Shown here: positions 29,224 through 37,470 of the stretch, one piece after another
Layout: the number at the start of each line of letters is the position of its first letter
Numbering within the stretch: the first letter of the stretch is position 1
Source of the DNA: Halobacteriovorax sp. JY17
Lineage (GTDB): Bacteria; Bdellovibrionota; Bacteriovoracia; Bacteriovoracales; Bacteriovoracaceae
Direction of reading: 5' to 3'
DNA: 64,000 bases
Assembly (NCBI RefSeq): GCF_002753895.1
Contig: NZ_NJER01000003.1
Location: forward strand, 372,001 to 436,000
Made by a program: the position numbers and the translations under genes
The notes under the pieces: generated by a model
What the model was told of the DNA's origin: nothing
What the model saw: only the letters and a program-made list of their open reading frames with translations
Database searches by the model: none

Positions 29224-30464
29224 TATTTATCAAAAACCTGTTTAAAGAAAAAGCTCTTTAGATTTTGCCAAACGGAGTGTAGGCACCTGCCCCAAAAGCT
29301 CATTTGAGGAAATTCAATTTTTAATCTATTAGAGACAGGAATCATTCTTGTCTCTGTGACAAAGGAGCTTACTTTATTTTTAATATTACAGCAGTCTTCT
29401 TTATTGTCCCAGAGATCCTGATCTTTCCAAAAATAACTCTCTCCTAAGCCTAGATAACAAGTTGTAAATTCAATACCATTATCCTGACATCTCTTCTTTA
29501 AAATTTCATAGTACTTTCTGATCTCCGAATTTGAATAAGTAAATCCTTCCCCCATCTCTTTCATTTCGCCAGACATAAATCCCATAAGGTCTACACCAGT
29601 TTTCTCGGTAATTAAGTTGACTACTTTCATATCAAGATGAACAAATCCCGTTAAAAGTGACTTACAGCCGTACTTAGCAAGAGTATTAATATATTCAAAT
29701 TCAAAGAACCCTGTCCTTATGTCAGAACTTAAACTTCTAGATAATACTCCATCTGGATAAATTGGAAAAAGAGGATTTAACCTAACCGTACACCAAACCC
29801 CTCGGTCCGTTAAAGTTTTTAAAGCCTCTAACCTCTTTGTAGGTGAAGGTGCTCCAGGCTCTAATACTTTTGTAAATGCCTCATTTAAACTCGGCATTGA
29901 AATCTGTATAGAAAATAGAGTCGGATCTAAATAGTCGAGGTAGCGCTCCTCAACGACATTATGCGATCTTGTAAGAAAGACTGTTGGATAACGGTAATGA
30001 TTCAAAATTTTAATTATCTCTAAAGTTACCCCATACTTCTTATCCATCGTCATAAATGGATCAGATAAAGAACCGACGCGTAGAGGGGTTCTTCTTTCAA
30101 GTATTGTCCTTAATGGATGATCTTTCTTCGTTTCAAAAACCGTATAAAACATTTCCCAAAACTCTGTAATATCAATTGGCAGAGGCATTGGATTATTCCA
30201 TTTCTCAACTTTGGATAAGTCAGATTTTGCCCAACAATATTCGCAGTCGTGGAAACAGCCTTCAGCATAAGAATCAATCTGAAGTCCGTAATAGCATTCT
30301 GAACAATCACTTAAAGCATTCAATAAGCTTGGCACTCCACTTGGAAGCGAATCTTTAATCAGATTTCTCTCATAGAAGAATGAGTAAATTGAAACATCAA
30401 ACGAAGATGAATAACTAGAGTCTCTCTGTAGTTGATTAAGTTTATCTACAATCTTTGAAATCAT
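29223..30464 (-). CDS. radical SAM protein, spore-photoproduct-lyase-like branch
   Basis: A 413-residue protein. The cluster motif C70-xxx-C74-xx-C77 lies in GCFHDCEYCWAK and is preceded by a second cysteine pair (C54, C57). The block RVGSLSDPFMTMDKKYG is typical of SplB/COG1533-type radical SAM proteins. A C-terminal region has another CC pair (near residue 365). The reaction is unknown. It lies immediately upstream of, and overlaps by one base with, the carbamoyltransferase-SxtJ gene, so the products probably act in one pathway. Confidence 0.8.
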   Translation of the reverse strand: MISKIVDKLNQLQRDSSYSSSFDVSIYSFFYERNLIKDSLPSGVPSLLNALSDCSECYYGLQIDSYAEGCFHDCEYCWAKSDLSKVEKWNNPMPLPIDITEFWEMFYTVFETKKDHPLRTILERRTPLRVGSLSDPFMTMDKKYGVTLEIIKILNHYRYPTVFLTRSHNVVEERYLDYLDPTLFSIQISMPSLNEAFTKVLEPGAPSPTKRLEALKTLTDRGVWCTVRLNPLFPIYPDGVLSRSLSSDIRTGFFEFEYINTLAKYGCKSLLTGFVHLDMKVVNLITEKTGVDLMGFMSGEMKEMGEGFTYSNSEIRKYYEILKKRCQDNGIEFTTCYLGLGESYFWKDQDLWDNKEDCCNIKNKVSSFVTETRMIPVSNRLKIEFPQMSFWGRCLHSVWQNLKSFFFKQVFDK

Positions 30465-30595
30465 ATTTTCCTTAAGAGATTTATATAATCATACAGCATC
30501 TTCTATTTTCAAACCATCCTTTCCCTAAGGTGCTGAATAAACGAGCTTGTTTAGACACGAGAATTCATAGATACTTAAGTAAATAAGGAAAATTA

Positions 30596-31600
30596 ATGAT
30601 TAAATCAAAATTTAAAGAAATTTCTATTTCCATATTAATTGCATTCGTTCTTATCCTTCTAATGGAAGGGGGAGCTCATTTCTTATATACACCAACTCGT
30701 TTAGATAGAATTATGAAAGTTCTTGAAGAGAATCATCATAATTTATGGAAAGTTAAAAGTAACCTAGATCAAGAGTTCTTTGGTGCGAACATAAAGACAA
30801 ATAAAGAAGGTTTTCGTATTACAGATGGAGAGGAGGGCTGGGAAAATTCTAATATTAAAATTGCAATTCTCGGGGCCTCTCCAAGCTTTGGTTGGGGAGT
30901 TGAAAATGATCAGACTTATTCCTCTAAGATATTTCATCTATCAAATAAGAAAATCTCCGTAAAGAATTTTTCTCAAATTGGCTATAGCTCCTTTCAAGGA
31001 GTTCACATATTAGAAGAGGCCATTAAATCGAAGCCCACTCATATTCTTATAACTTATGTCATAAATGATTTAGACTATTACCGTTTCTTCTATTCTCAAA
31101 ACGTCGAAGATAAGAATGTTACCCCCTCAAATCCTCTTATTATTTTTCTAAGAAATTTCATAAAGGAGTTGACTCTACCTAAGCTTATAATTAGCCAAAT
31201 ACCAAAGAAAAACGCTTCCTCTATTAGTCTTAAAAGAGAGACTCGAGTTTCTCTAAATGACTATGTTAAAAATATTAAAAACTTAATAAAAAAAGCGAAG
31301 GCTAATGGAATAACTCCCATACTGGTGAAGTTTCCAGTAAACATACCTATCCAAAAGAATATTGGAACCGATGTAAAAAAAATACAAAACACAAAAATTC
31401 GAGAGAGGAGTTTCTTATATAATAATGAGATCGAAAAAATCTCGTCTCAAAGTAACACTCCTTTAATTGATTTTACAAAAGTAGTGAAAGAAAATAAGAA
31501 CTACCTCTTCCTAGATCCAAATGGAGATACAATTCATCCTAATAAGCTAGGACATTCTCTCTTTGCAGATGAAGTATTAAACTATTTCAAAAAAATCTAA
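30596..31600 (+). CDS. membrane-anchored SGNH/GDSL-type hydrolase
   Basis: A 334-residue protein. Residues about 9-23 are an N-terminal membrane helix. The SGNH core has the nucleophile block LGASPSFGWG (Ser95), an NDLDYYR block (Asn near 155), and D311-xx-H314 near the end, which together make a complete catalytic set. It would face the periplasm and act as an esterase or deacylase on a lipid or glycan. It is divergent from the radical SAM/carbamoyltransferase pair. SGNH proteins are regular neighbours of carbamoyltransferase, SxtJ and DUF5989 genes, which supports one functional unit. Confidence 0.82.
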   Translation: MIKSKFKEISISILIAFVLILLMEGGAHFLYTPTRLDRIMKVLEENHHNLWKVKSNLDQEFFGANIKTNKEGFRITDGEEGWENSNIKIAILGASPSFGWGVENDQTYSSKIFHLSNKKISVKNFSQIGYSSFQGVHILEEAIKSKPTHILITYVINDLDYYRFFYSQNVEDKNVTPSNPLIIFLRNFIKELTLPKLIISQIPKKNASSISLKRETRVSLNDYVKNIKNLIKKAKANGITPILVKFPVNIPIQKNIGTDVKKIQNTKIRERSFLYNNEIEKISSQSNTPLIDFTKVVKENKNYLFLDPNGDTIHPNKLGHSLFADEVLNYFKKI

Positions 31601-32798
31601 TTATAGGAGTAATTACTTCTATAAATTTCTCAACTTCTTCTTTCGTATTATAAGGACCGAGAGAAACTCTAAGAGATGGCTTTAATCCCTTCTTATGAAA
31701 CCATGAGTGACAACAATGCACTCCACTTCGAACCATTATTCGGTGGGACTTATCTAGAACTAATGAAATTTGTCCTAAGTCAAGGCCTTCAATTGTGAAG
31801 TTTAAAATACTTGGTCTATCTTTAGGATTCTTAGGACCAATTATTGTAACCCTATCCTCTTTTATCAGTGCATCTGTGAGTAACGTATTAAGAGAAAGTA
31901 AATGATCTCTAATATTTCTAACGCCTACACTTTGTATATAATCAATCGCGGCCTTCGCACCAAAAGCTCCTGAGTAATTTTGCAGACCAGCTTCGAATCG
32001 ATAGGGAACATCACTAAACGTACAAGATTCATAAGTAGAATCTATAACCGTTTCTCCACCATATAACATTGGAGTTAACGCCTCTAGAACATTTCTCTTT
32101 CCATATAGTGCCCCTAAACCAGATGGACCAAGGCACTTATGAAATGAGAAAGCTATAAAGTCTGCATTAAGGTCTTGTACATCGATTGATGTTGTTAGCA
32201 TTGCTTGAGCGCAATCAATCAGAACAAGTGCTCCATTTTCTTTCGCTATTTTTGACAACTCTTTTACAGGAAGAGAGCCTCCAGTAACATTCGAAGTATA
32301 ATGGAAAGCAACTAGTTTAATTTTTTCTTTAGAAAAGATTCTTTGATATTCCTCTAAATCAACTTCAAAGTTTTCATCAATTTCAAAATGAGAGCACAGG
32401 ACACCTTTTTCTTTTGAAAGAAACTGCCACGGCAAGAGGTTTGAGTTATGTTCCATATCAGAAGTTAAAATATGATCACCTTCTTGCCAGTTTATTCCTT
32501 TTGCTACAATATTGATTGCCTCTGTCGTATTACGTGTAAAGACGATCTCCGAGGAGCTCTCTGCACCAATAAAGTTAGCAATTGAGTTTCTTGCATTCTC
32601 GAATTTCTTAGTCGTTTGTACACCAAAAGAATGAAGAGTCCTATTATGACACGATGGATGTAGTTCATAGTATTCGTTCATAGCACTAACGACAGACTTT
32701 GGCCTTAAGCTAGTACAAGCGTTATCAAAGTAAATAAATTTCTTATTATTTTCAAATACAGGAAAGTCTTTTTTTAATTCATTGGGATCTAGTGCCAT
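31587..32798 (-). CDS. SufS-like class V aminotransferase (cysteine desulfurase family)
   Basis: A 403-residue PLP enzyme. Seen: the opening YFDNACTSLRPKSVV, the PLP lysine in AFSFHKCLGPSGLG, and RSGVHCCHSW near residue 350 in the place where SufS-type desulfurases carry their active cysteine; here two cysteines stand side by side. An in-frame start 42 bases upstream exists, but the ATG at 32798 is two bases after the preceding stop, fitting coupled translation. Last gene of an operon with a PP-loop ATPase and two small membrane proteins. Not associated here with sufBCD or a scaffold gene. Confidence 0.85.
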   Translation of the reverse strand: MALDPNELKKDFPVFENNKKFIYFDNACTSLRPKSVVSAMNEYYELHPSCHNRTLHSFGVQTTKKFENARNSIANFIGAESSSEIVFTRNTTEAINIVAKGINWQEGDHILTSDMEHNSNLLPWQFLSKEKGVLCSHFEIDENFEVDLEEYQRIFSKEKIKLVAFHYTSNVTGGSLPVKELSKIAKENGALVLIDCAQAMLTTSIDVQDLNADFIAFSFHKCLGPSGLGALYGKRNVLEALTPMLYGGETVIDSTYESCTFSDVPYRFEAGLQNYSGAFGAKAAIDYIQSVGVRNIRDHLLSLNTLLTDALIKEDRVTIIGPKNPKDRPSILNFTIEGLDLGQISLVLDKSHRIMVRSGVHCCHSWFHKKGLKPSLRVSLGPYNTKEEVEKFIEVITPIIRFF

Positions 32799-32800
32799 TA

Positions 32801-33151
32801 TCAAACTACTTGGTAAAAAGTTACAATTAAAACTATCCAAATAAAAAGCAATATAGAAAAGTTGAAATACTTAAAAACAAATCCTGATGCCCTAGGAGTA
32901 ACTTTAAATAGTGAACTTGCAAGCTGACACTTGTATCTAGATAAAATATTCTTCTGTGAGATCAGTTTTAAGTTTGCCTTGATTAGAGAGTCTAATATTT
33001 TAATTCTTTTGAAGAAATATATCGGTATTAATAAGAATCGAAGAAATAAGCAAATAAGTAAAAGAGGAAAAGAGAATGTTAACAATCCTATTAATGAAAT
33101 ATGATTTTTTTCAAACTCAGCGCCACAGCATTCTAGCTCTTGGTCAAACAT
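32801..33151 (-). CDS. small membrane protein of unknown family in PP-loop/desulfurase operon
   Basis: A 116-residue protein with two hydrophobic segments (about residues 18-47 and 98-115) joined by a basic central part (KIKILDSLIK... then SRYKCQLASSLFKV). Cysteines at residues 8-9 and one in the central loop could take part in thiol or metal chemistry. The start ATG overlaps the stop of the PP-loop gene (TAATG). Family not recognised; the tight overlap on both sides indicates a shared function with the flanking enzymes. Confidence 0.65.
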   Translation of the reverse strand: MFDQELECCGAEFEKNHISLIGLLTFSFPLLLICLFLRFLLIPIYFFKRIKILDSLIKANLKLISQKNILSRYKCQLASSLFKVTPRASGFVFKYFNFSILLFIWIVLIVTFYQVV

Positions 33152-34008
33152 TATATTTTTCCAATAATTTTCTGAACTTTCTTATCATCTTTCTCTAATA
33201 AGTTAATCATTCTAGAAATTTTCGATTTATAAAAATCTACGGTCTTATCTCTATACTCTTCGTACGTGTGTTTTTGAAGAAAGTACTTTATTGCAAAGAT
33301 ATTAAAAATAATAAACTGAAAGCATCTAGGCTGTCTTTTCCTATCATACTTCGATCCTTTTACATTTGGATTAGGAGCAAGCCCCATCTTAAAGAGAGTT
33401 TCACCTGGTGTAAAAGTTTTCTTCTCTTCATTATAAACAAGAGGCTTTTCTATGTCTGGAACAGTATGGTCATTAATGAGGAGAAGGTTAGACTTCTCGA
33501 TAAACCCTTTTTCTTCTGGGCCATCAAGTTCAAAAACGGGATTAAAATATGTTATCCCAAAATGTTCATACATTTTTTTTAATTCATCAATAACACCCTT
33601 CATCTGAGCGGGAAACATACTCATTGCCTGATTTGCACCATCTGCAACAAACTTAATATCGTTATCATTACAATACTTAATAGTTCTCACATGCATAGAA
33701 AGCTTACATAATCCACATGTCGAGAGATTAAAGAAACCGTACTTTCTAATATTTGAAAAATAATTTTCATACGAGATATGCTTAAAGAGTTTATCCACAT
33801 TTAAAATTTCATGAATAAAGCGGTCTTGCCCAAACTTATCTCTAAGCAACTGAGCCTGAACAGCTGTATTATCAGTTTCATGAAAACCAAATCGGTTATA
33901 TGTTACAAGATGAATATTATCAAAAGACTTTTCAAGTAACGCTGCAGTTAAAGTTGAGTCTGTTCCACCAGAAAAGAGAATTGCGACACGCTCACCAGAA
34001 GGATTCAT
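33151..34008 (-). CDS. PP-loop ATP pyrophosphatase-family protein
   Basis: A 285-residue protein with a PP-loop S13-GGTDS-T19 at the N-terminus, the signature of N-type ATP pyrophosphatases (QueC, TtcA, ThiI, GuaA). C98-xx-C101 with H106 and C113 form a potential metal or sulfur site, as in thiolation members. It would adenylate a substrate and may pass on sulfur from the desulfurase encoded two genes downstream. It overlaps the 58-residue gene upstream (ATGA) and the 116-residue gene downstream (TAATG). The substrate is unknown. Confidence 0.78.
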   Translation of the reverse strand: MNPSGERVAILFSGGTDSTLTAALLEKSFDNIHLVTYNRFGFHETDNTAVQAQLLRDKFGQDRFIHEILNVDKLFKHISYENYFSNIRKYGFFNLSTCGLCKLSMHVRTIKYCNDNDIKFVADGANQAMSMFPAQMKGVIDELKKMYEHFGITYFNPVFELDGPEEKGFIEKSNLLLINDHTVPDIEKPLVYNEEKKTFTPGETLFKMGLAPNPNVKGSKYDRKRQPRCFQFIIFNIFAIKYFLQKHTYEEYRDKTVDFYKSKISRMINLLEKDDKKVQKIIGKI

Positions 34009-34181
34009 TTGCCCTCCTCATCAGCCTTCAATTCCTTTAACAAGAAATTAAGGATGCCATAGTATGTGTAGTAAATAAATTGAGTGATCCACCCTAGAAG
34101 TTCACTAAAGAGAACTCTAAGCCTCCAAGGAAGAATTAGAGAAATAAGGCAAATAAATATACCAATTAAGCGACTTATCAT
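34005..34181 (-). CDS. 58-residue membrane protein heading the PP-loop/desulfurase operon
   Basis: ATG at 34181 to TGA at 34007-34005, overlapping the PP-loop start as ATGA. The product starts MISRLIGIFICLISLILPW (one clear membrane helix) and continues LRVLFSELLGWITQFIYYTY, a second amphipathic and aromatic segment, then a charged tail ending DEEGK. It is too short for common ORF cut-offs. No Shine-Dalgarno is seen, and a TGTTAAAAT extended -10 element ends eight bases before the ATG, so the message may be leaderless. Overlap and position argue strongly that it is real. Confidence 0.7.
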   Translation of the reverse strand: MISRLIGIFICLISLILPWRLRVLFSELLGWITQFIYYTYYGILNFLLKELKADEEGK

Positions 34182-34189
34182 AAGCCACT

Positions 34190-34198
34190 ATTTTAACA
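34190..34198 (-). promoter_or_regulatory. extended -10 promoter for the 58-residue protein operon
   Basis: On the minus strand TGTTAAAAT (34198-34190) is a good extended -10. Transcription would start about 34183-34182, at or one base before the ATG. No clear -35 is seen. Confidence 0.4.
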
Positions 34199-34260
34199 CA
34201 ACTTACCTATTTCACCAGAAATTCGAAGAGAATGCCTTAACTATTCGAATATTCAGTCAA

Positions 34261-34282
34261 GTGGCCAGTCAAGCCTGGCCAC
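34261..34282 (-). terminator. strong hairpin after the 148-residue secreted protein gene
   Basis: A perfect 7-bp stem GTGGCCA/TGGCCAC with an 8-base loop begins nine bases after the stop of the gene at 34291-34737. No U-tract follows on the minus strand, so it may terminate weakly or protect the 3' end. Confidence 0.5.
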
Positions 34283-34290
34283 TACTCTTG

Positions 34291-34737
34291 CTACTGATCA
34301 GACAGTATAAATACTCTATTATTCTTTCTTAAGGCAGTATTGCTAATAGCTCCTCTCTGTAGGCGAATAATATTTGAAGAAGTAGGAACTACTCTATCTG
34401 CAATATTTACATAATCTGGATCTTGAAAACGTTCTTTGTCGTCTTTATTTAATGCGTGAAGAGGCGTGTTGTGAGTCACAACCAGAGCATGACTTGCCCC
34501 TCTCCAACCATCAACCTCATATTTCACAGTCGGTACTTCGATAACACCATTATCACTATCAAATGTTCCAACCTTTTTAAATACTTTCGAGATTATAAAT
34601 GAATAGCCTCCTCCACCAGAAACCAGATAAACTGATACTTTATCTGCTTTAATATTCTCCACTCTAAAACCTTCGAATTCTGCAGCACTCACACTAATTG
34701 TCATCAGTAATGCTAAGCTCATTGTGATAAACTTCAT
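34291..34737 (-). CDS. secreted hypothetical protein, 148 residues
   Basis: A signal peptide (residues 1-18, ending VSA) is followed by a beta-rich periplasmic domain of about 130 residues. Family not recognised. ACGAGGT stands before the ATG as a ribosome-binding site. It lies 20 bases downstream of the 549-residue secreted protein gene on the same strand and is probably in its operon. It has no cysteine, and a glycine-rich turn (SGGGGYS) near residue 40. Confidence 0.6.
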   Translation of the reverse strand: MKFITMSLALLMTISVSAAEFEGFRVENIKADKVSVYLVSGGGGYSFIISKVFKKVGTFDSDNGVIEVPTVKYEVDGWRGASHALVVTHNTPLHALNKDDKERFQDPDYVNIADRVVPTSSNIIRLQRGAISNTALRKNNRVFILSDQ

Positions 34738-34757
34738 AAATACCTCGTTTTATATTA

Positions 34758-36407
34758 TTATTCTAAATAGTTGTTATAAATCATTAAGTAACCATTTTTA
34801 TTAATTTCAGCTTTTTCTTTCTCTAGTAAAATACCACCAAGATCAGAAGGAACAGGAATCTCATCTGCAATCTCCATTCCATTGATATCTTTTTGCATGT
34901 CTTTGATTTGCTCATGAACAGACTTTCTAACCTTGCTCGCAAATAGTCTAATATACTTATCGTCTAGGTAAACTGTATTCAAATCTATTCCAGTTGCAAC
35001 CATTTTTATTCTTCCAGTACGAGGATCGATTGGAAAATCCAGATTCATATCAAAGTTTATATGAATAGGATTTCTAACAAAAGCCTTTTGCCATCCTGAT
35101 ACTTTATAAATAATCTCTAAAGACAATGTTGCAGGTTTATTCTTACCCTTTCCTTTAAAGTTAACAACCGGCATCCCTTCAATTCCTATAGACTCTCCAC
35201 TTTCTAAGTCCATCTTCTCAAAGTAACCTCTTAGTGATGATAGCTGGACCATTCTATTAATTAGTCCCTGATTTAAAGCAAGAGTTATATCGTAATTATC
35301 AATATCTGAATTTTCGATATCAGGATACTTTAAAGATGTGTACTTCTCAGGAAATGGTACGTGATCTCTAGATGGATCTGAAACGCTTGCACCAAGACCG
35401 ATATGAAGATTATCTCCTACAAAGTTAAGTTCTTCGAGCCCTAGCTTCCAAAAGAACTTTGGAACGATTACTCCTACAGGAGCGCCAGGAGGGTTCATTT
35501 GCGTAACTTCAAATAAACCACCATCAAGTGCAGCTTCTGCCTTTTCTGTGATCATCTTTGGAGCCTCTTCTTCTAAGAATGTTTGAAGATATGCTTGAAT
35601 CTTCTCAAGAATCATTGGCTCTTTTTCTATAACGAGCTTTTCAACTTCTTCTAAGTTTAAAGAAACTTCATGACCATTAATTAGAATTTTTATTTCTGGC
35701 AACTTTAATGGCGAAGTGAAGTCAGCATCAAACTTTACATCATTCATATTTGATACTGGCTTAGAAACAACTATTTTAAACTTCCCGTTTTCATCTTTCC
35801 CAAGCTTAACAGGAAGCCCGATTCTGAGCTTATCACTACTATCAACTTGCTCTATTTTTAATCCATCAACACCAACATCACCAAGAAATTTATTTCTTAA
35901 GTCTCTGGCATAAAGTTTATCTACACTAACTTTAATATCTGACGCTTCAATCCAGGCGTAAACAAGTACATCATAAGGGTCTTCCTCCTCTGTAAGCTGA
36001 GGCTTATAGAAATCAAGAGAGATCTTCTCCCAGTTAGCAGAGAACTGCACTTCCTCAATATCTACTTGAAATCTATGAGTATCTAAATCAATTCCATCAA
36101 AGAATCTTGTAATCTGGTTCTTTACTTTAACGATGGAGTCTTTAGCTTCCTGGTCCTCAATCATATCTTCGAGCTTTTGCTCTTCCATATTAATTTGCGT
36201 ACCTGAGTACGAGAACTCATCAATTCTAAAGCCGTTATTCTCAATAACTTCTTTTAAATTATTCTTGAAGTATTTAAGGCCATTTTGAGAGATATAAACC
36301 CCAACAGAGTGCTTTATATCTTCGGCCCTTCCGGCTGATATATAGAAAATACAGCTTAAAAAGAGAAAGAATGAAAAGAAGAAACGCTTCAATAATTCTA
36401 ATAACAT
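34758..36407 (-). CDS. secreted protein of 549 residues, possible lipid-binding fold
   Basis: The N-terminus has a signal peptide (hydrophobic residues 9-27, cleavage near GRA). The mature part opens VGVYISQNGLKYFKNNLKEV, resembling the start of TULIP/BPI-type lipid-binding proteins (ISxxGLxY then an amphipathic helix). The remaining sequence alternates beta strands with acidic loops and has no cysteine. This similarity is only a visual impression, so the function is open. GAGGATC stands before the ATG. It is followed by a small secreted protein gene. Confidence 0.5.
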   Translation of the reverse strand: MLLELLKRFFFSFFLFLSCIFYISAGRAEDIKHSVGVYISQNGLKYFKNNLKEVIENNGFRIDEFSYSGTQINMEEQKLEDMIEDQEAKDSIVKVKNQITRFFDGIDLDTHRFQVDIEEVQFSANWEKISLDFYKPQLTEEEDPYDVLVYAWIEASDIKVSVDKLYARDLRNKFLGDVGVDGLKIEQVDSSDKLRIGLPVKLGKDENGKFKIVVSKPVSNMNDVKFDADFTSPLKLPEIKILINGHEVSLNLEEVEKLVIEKEPMILEKIQAYLQTFLEEEAPKMITEKAEAALDGGLFEVTQMNPPGAPVGVIVPKFFWKLGLEELNFVGDNLHIGLGASVSDPSRDHVPFPEKYTSLKYPDIENSDIDNYDITLALNQGLINRMVQLSSLRGYFEKMDLESGESIGIEGMPVVNFKGKGKNKPATLSLEIIYKVSGWQKAFVRNPIHINFDMNLDFPIDPRTGRIKMVATGIDLNTVYLDDKYIRLFASKVRKSVHEQIKDMQKDINGMEIADEIPVPSDLGGILLEKEKAEINKNGYLMIYNNYLE

Positions 36408-36518
36408 AGGATGATCCTCAATAGTTTATTTCCTCCATTCTATTGATTTTATGGATTTCTATCTAGCCACCTTGTAAAGACTTCCCAGGATGTAAAAACT
36501 TTAATCAGCCTCCTTACC

Positions 36519-37394
36519 CTAAAGAAACTGAGGATAGCTGGGAATAAATTTAATTGCCTCAAAGTGGTGTGCAGGAAGGATTCTTATGTCTTTATTGTTC
36601 TTCCACACTGAGTTTAGAAGCTCTATCGTTTTAAAGGTCATCTCCTTATCATCATCTGTTAAACAACTTGAAAGCGCCATCTTATGCTTCTTAGAGTAGA
36701 CTTGATCTGCATGCCAAACACTATCTCCCACAAAGAACAAGCGCTTCTCTCTAGAGACTCTTACTAAAATACCGATAGATCCCTTACTATGACCATATAA
36801 AGGAAGAAGAATTACCGACCCATCACCAAAGAGATCCTTAAATTTAGCAAATGGCCCAAACTCTTGATCACTCCAATCTACAAAACTCCACTTAAGCTTT
36901 GGATCATCGTACTGCTCACTTAAGAACGCATGCTTAGCCCTATTTTTTGAAAATGCTCCTTCATGTTCATTCTTGTCCACTATCACTTTACTATCAAGAA
37001 ACTCTTCTAGGGCGCTCGTATGATCCCAGTGCATATGAGTGAGAATAACTCCCTTTGGTTGCTCACGATAGGTCTTTTTTATATTTAAGGTTTGCTCATA
37101 ACTAAAGAATATTTTAGCCCAAAAAGGCATCTTAGAGAATTGCTTCTCAATCTCTGAACCTAATCCAGTATCAATTAGATATTCTCCAGATGGATGCCGA
37201 ATCACAAAAGCGTTATGAGTTGAGCGATGGGACTTGGACCACTTTCCTTTTTCATAGACCAATGCTTCTGGGCTCTCATTAAAACCGGTATCAATTCTAG
37301 AAACGCTTACAAAAACTTCTCCGCTCATTGGAAGAGTAAAATTTTTTGCAGATAAGTTATTTATTAGTAAGAAAAGAAATATTATTTTTTTCAC
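36519..37394 (-). CDS. secreted metallo-beta-lactamase-fold hydrolase (lactonase-like)
   Basis: A 291-residue protein starting at GTG with AGGAG upstream. A signal peptide (about residues 1-16) is followed by the MBL fold: THMHWDH (HxHxDH, near residue 116), a distal GHSKGS histidine near 198, a FVGDSVWH metal aspartate near 220, and a final LPAHH histidine. This arrangement resembles AHL lactonase-like proteins (AttM/YtnP). Periplasmic location would be unusual for a lactonase. It is divergent from an HxlR-type regulator, which probably controls it. Confidence 0.8.
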   Translation of the reverse strand: MKKIIFLFLLINNLSAKNFTLPMSGEVFVSVSRIDTGFNESPEALVYEKGKWSKSHRSTHNAFVIRHPSGEYLIDTGLGSEIEKQFSKMPFWAKIFFSYEQTLNIKKTYREQPKGVILTHMHWDHTSALEEFLDSKVIVDKNEHEGAFSKNRAKHAFLSEQYDDPKLKWSFVDWSDQEFGPFAKFKDLFGDGSVILLPLYGHSKGSIGILVRVSREKRLFFVGDSVWHADQVYSKKHKMALSSCLTDDDKEMTFKTIELLNSVWKNNKDIRILPAHHFEAIKFIPSYPQFL

Positions 37395-37418
37395 AAGCTC
37401 TCCTGATGTAGTAGGCTT

Positions 37419-37424
37419 ATTATA
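37419..37424 (-). promoter_or_regulatory. -10 element for the MBL-fold gene
   Basis: TATAAT on the minus strand, 24 bases before the GTG at 37394, in the 76-base divergent spacer shared with the hxlR-type gene. No convincing -35 is found. Confidence 0.4.
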
Positions 37425-37470
37425 AACGATTTAAATAAAAAACTAGATTACCAAAAGGTTACTTACAAAA

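Noticed and set aside
31587-34008. Idea that the PP-loop and desulfurase pair is a Dnd/phosphorothioation DNA modification system
   Set aside because: DndB, DndD and DndE-like genes are lacking, and two membrane proteins are interleaved, which does not fit DNA modification.
34221-34250. ATTCGAA...TTCGAAT inverted repeat with a 16-base spacer
   Set aside because: Seven-base arms in an AT-rich gap are expected by chance at this length; no second copy was seen.
34084-34332. Plus-strand frame of 82 residues across the 58-residue gene
   Set aside because: It runs antisense to a well-supported small gene, crosses the hairpin at 34261-34282, and has no ribosome-binding site.
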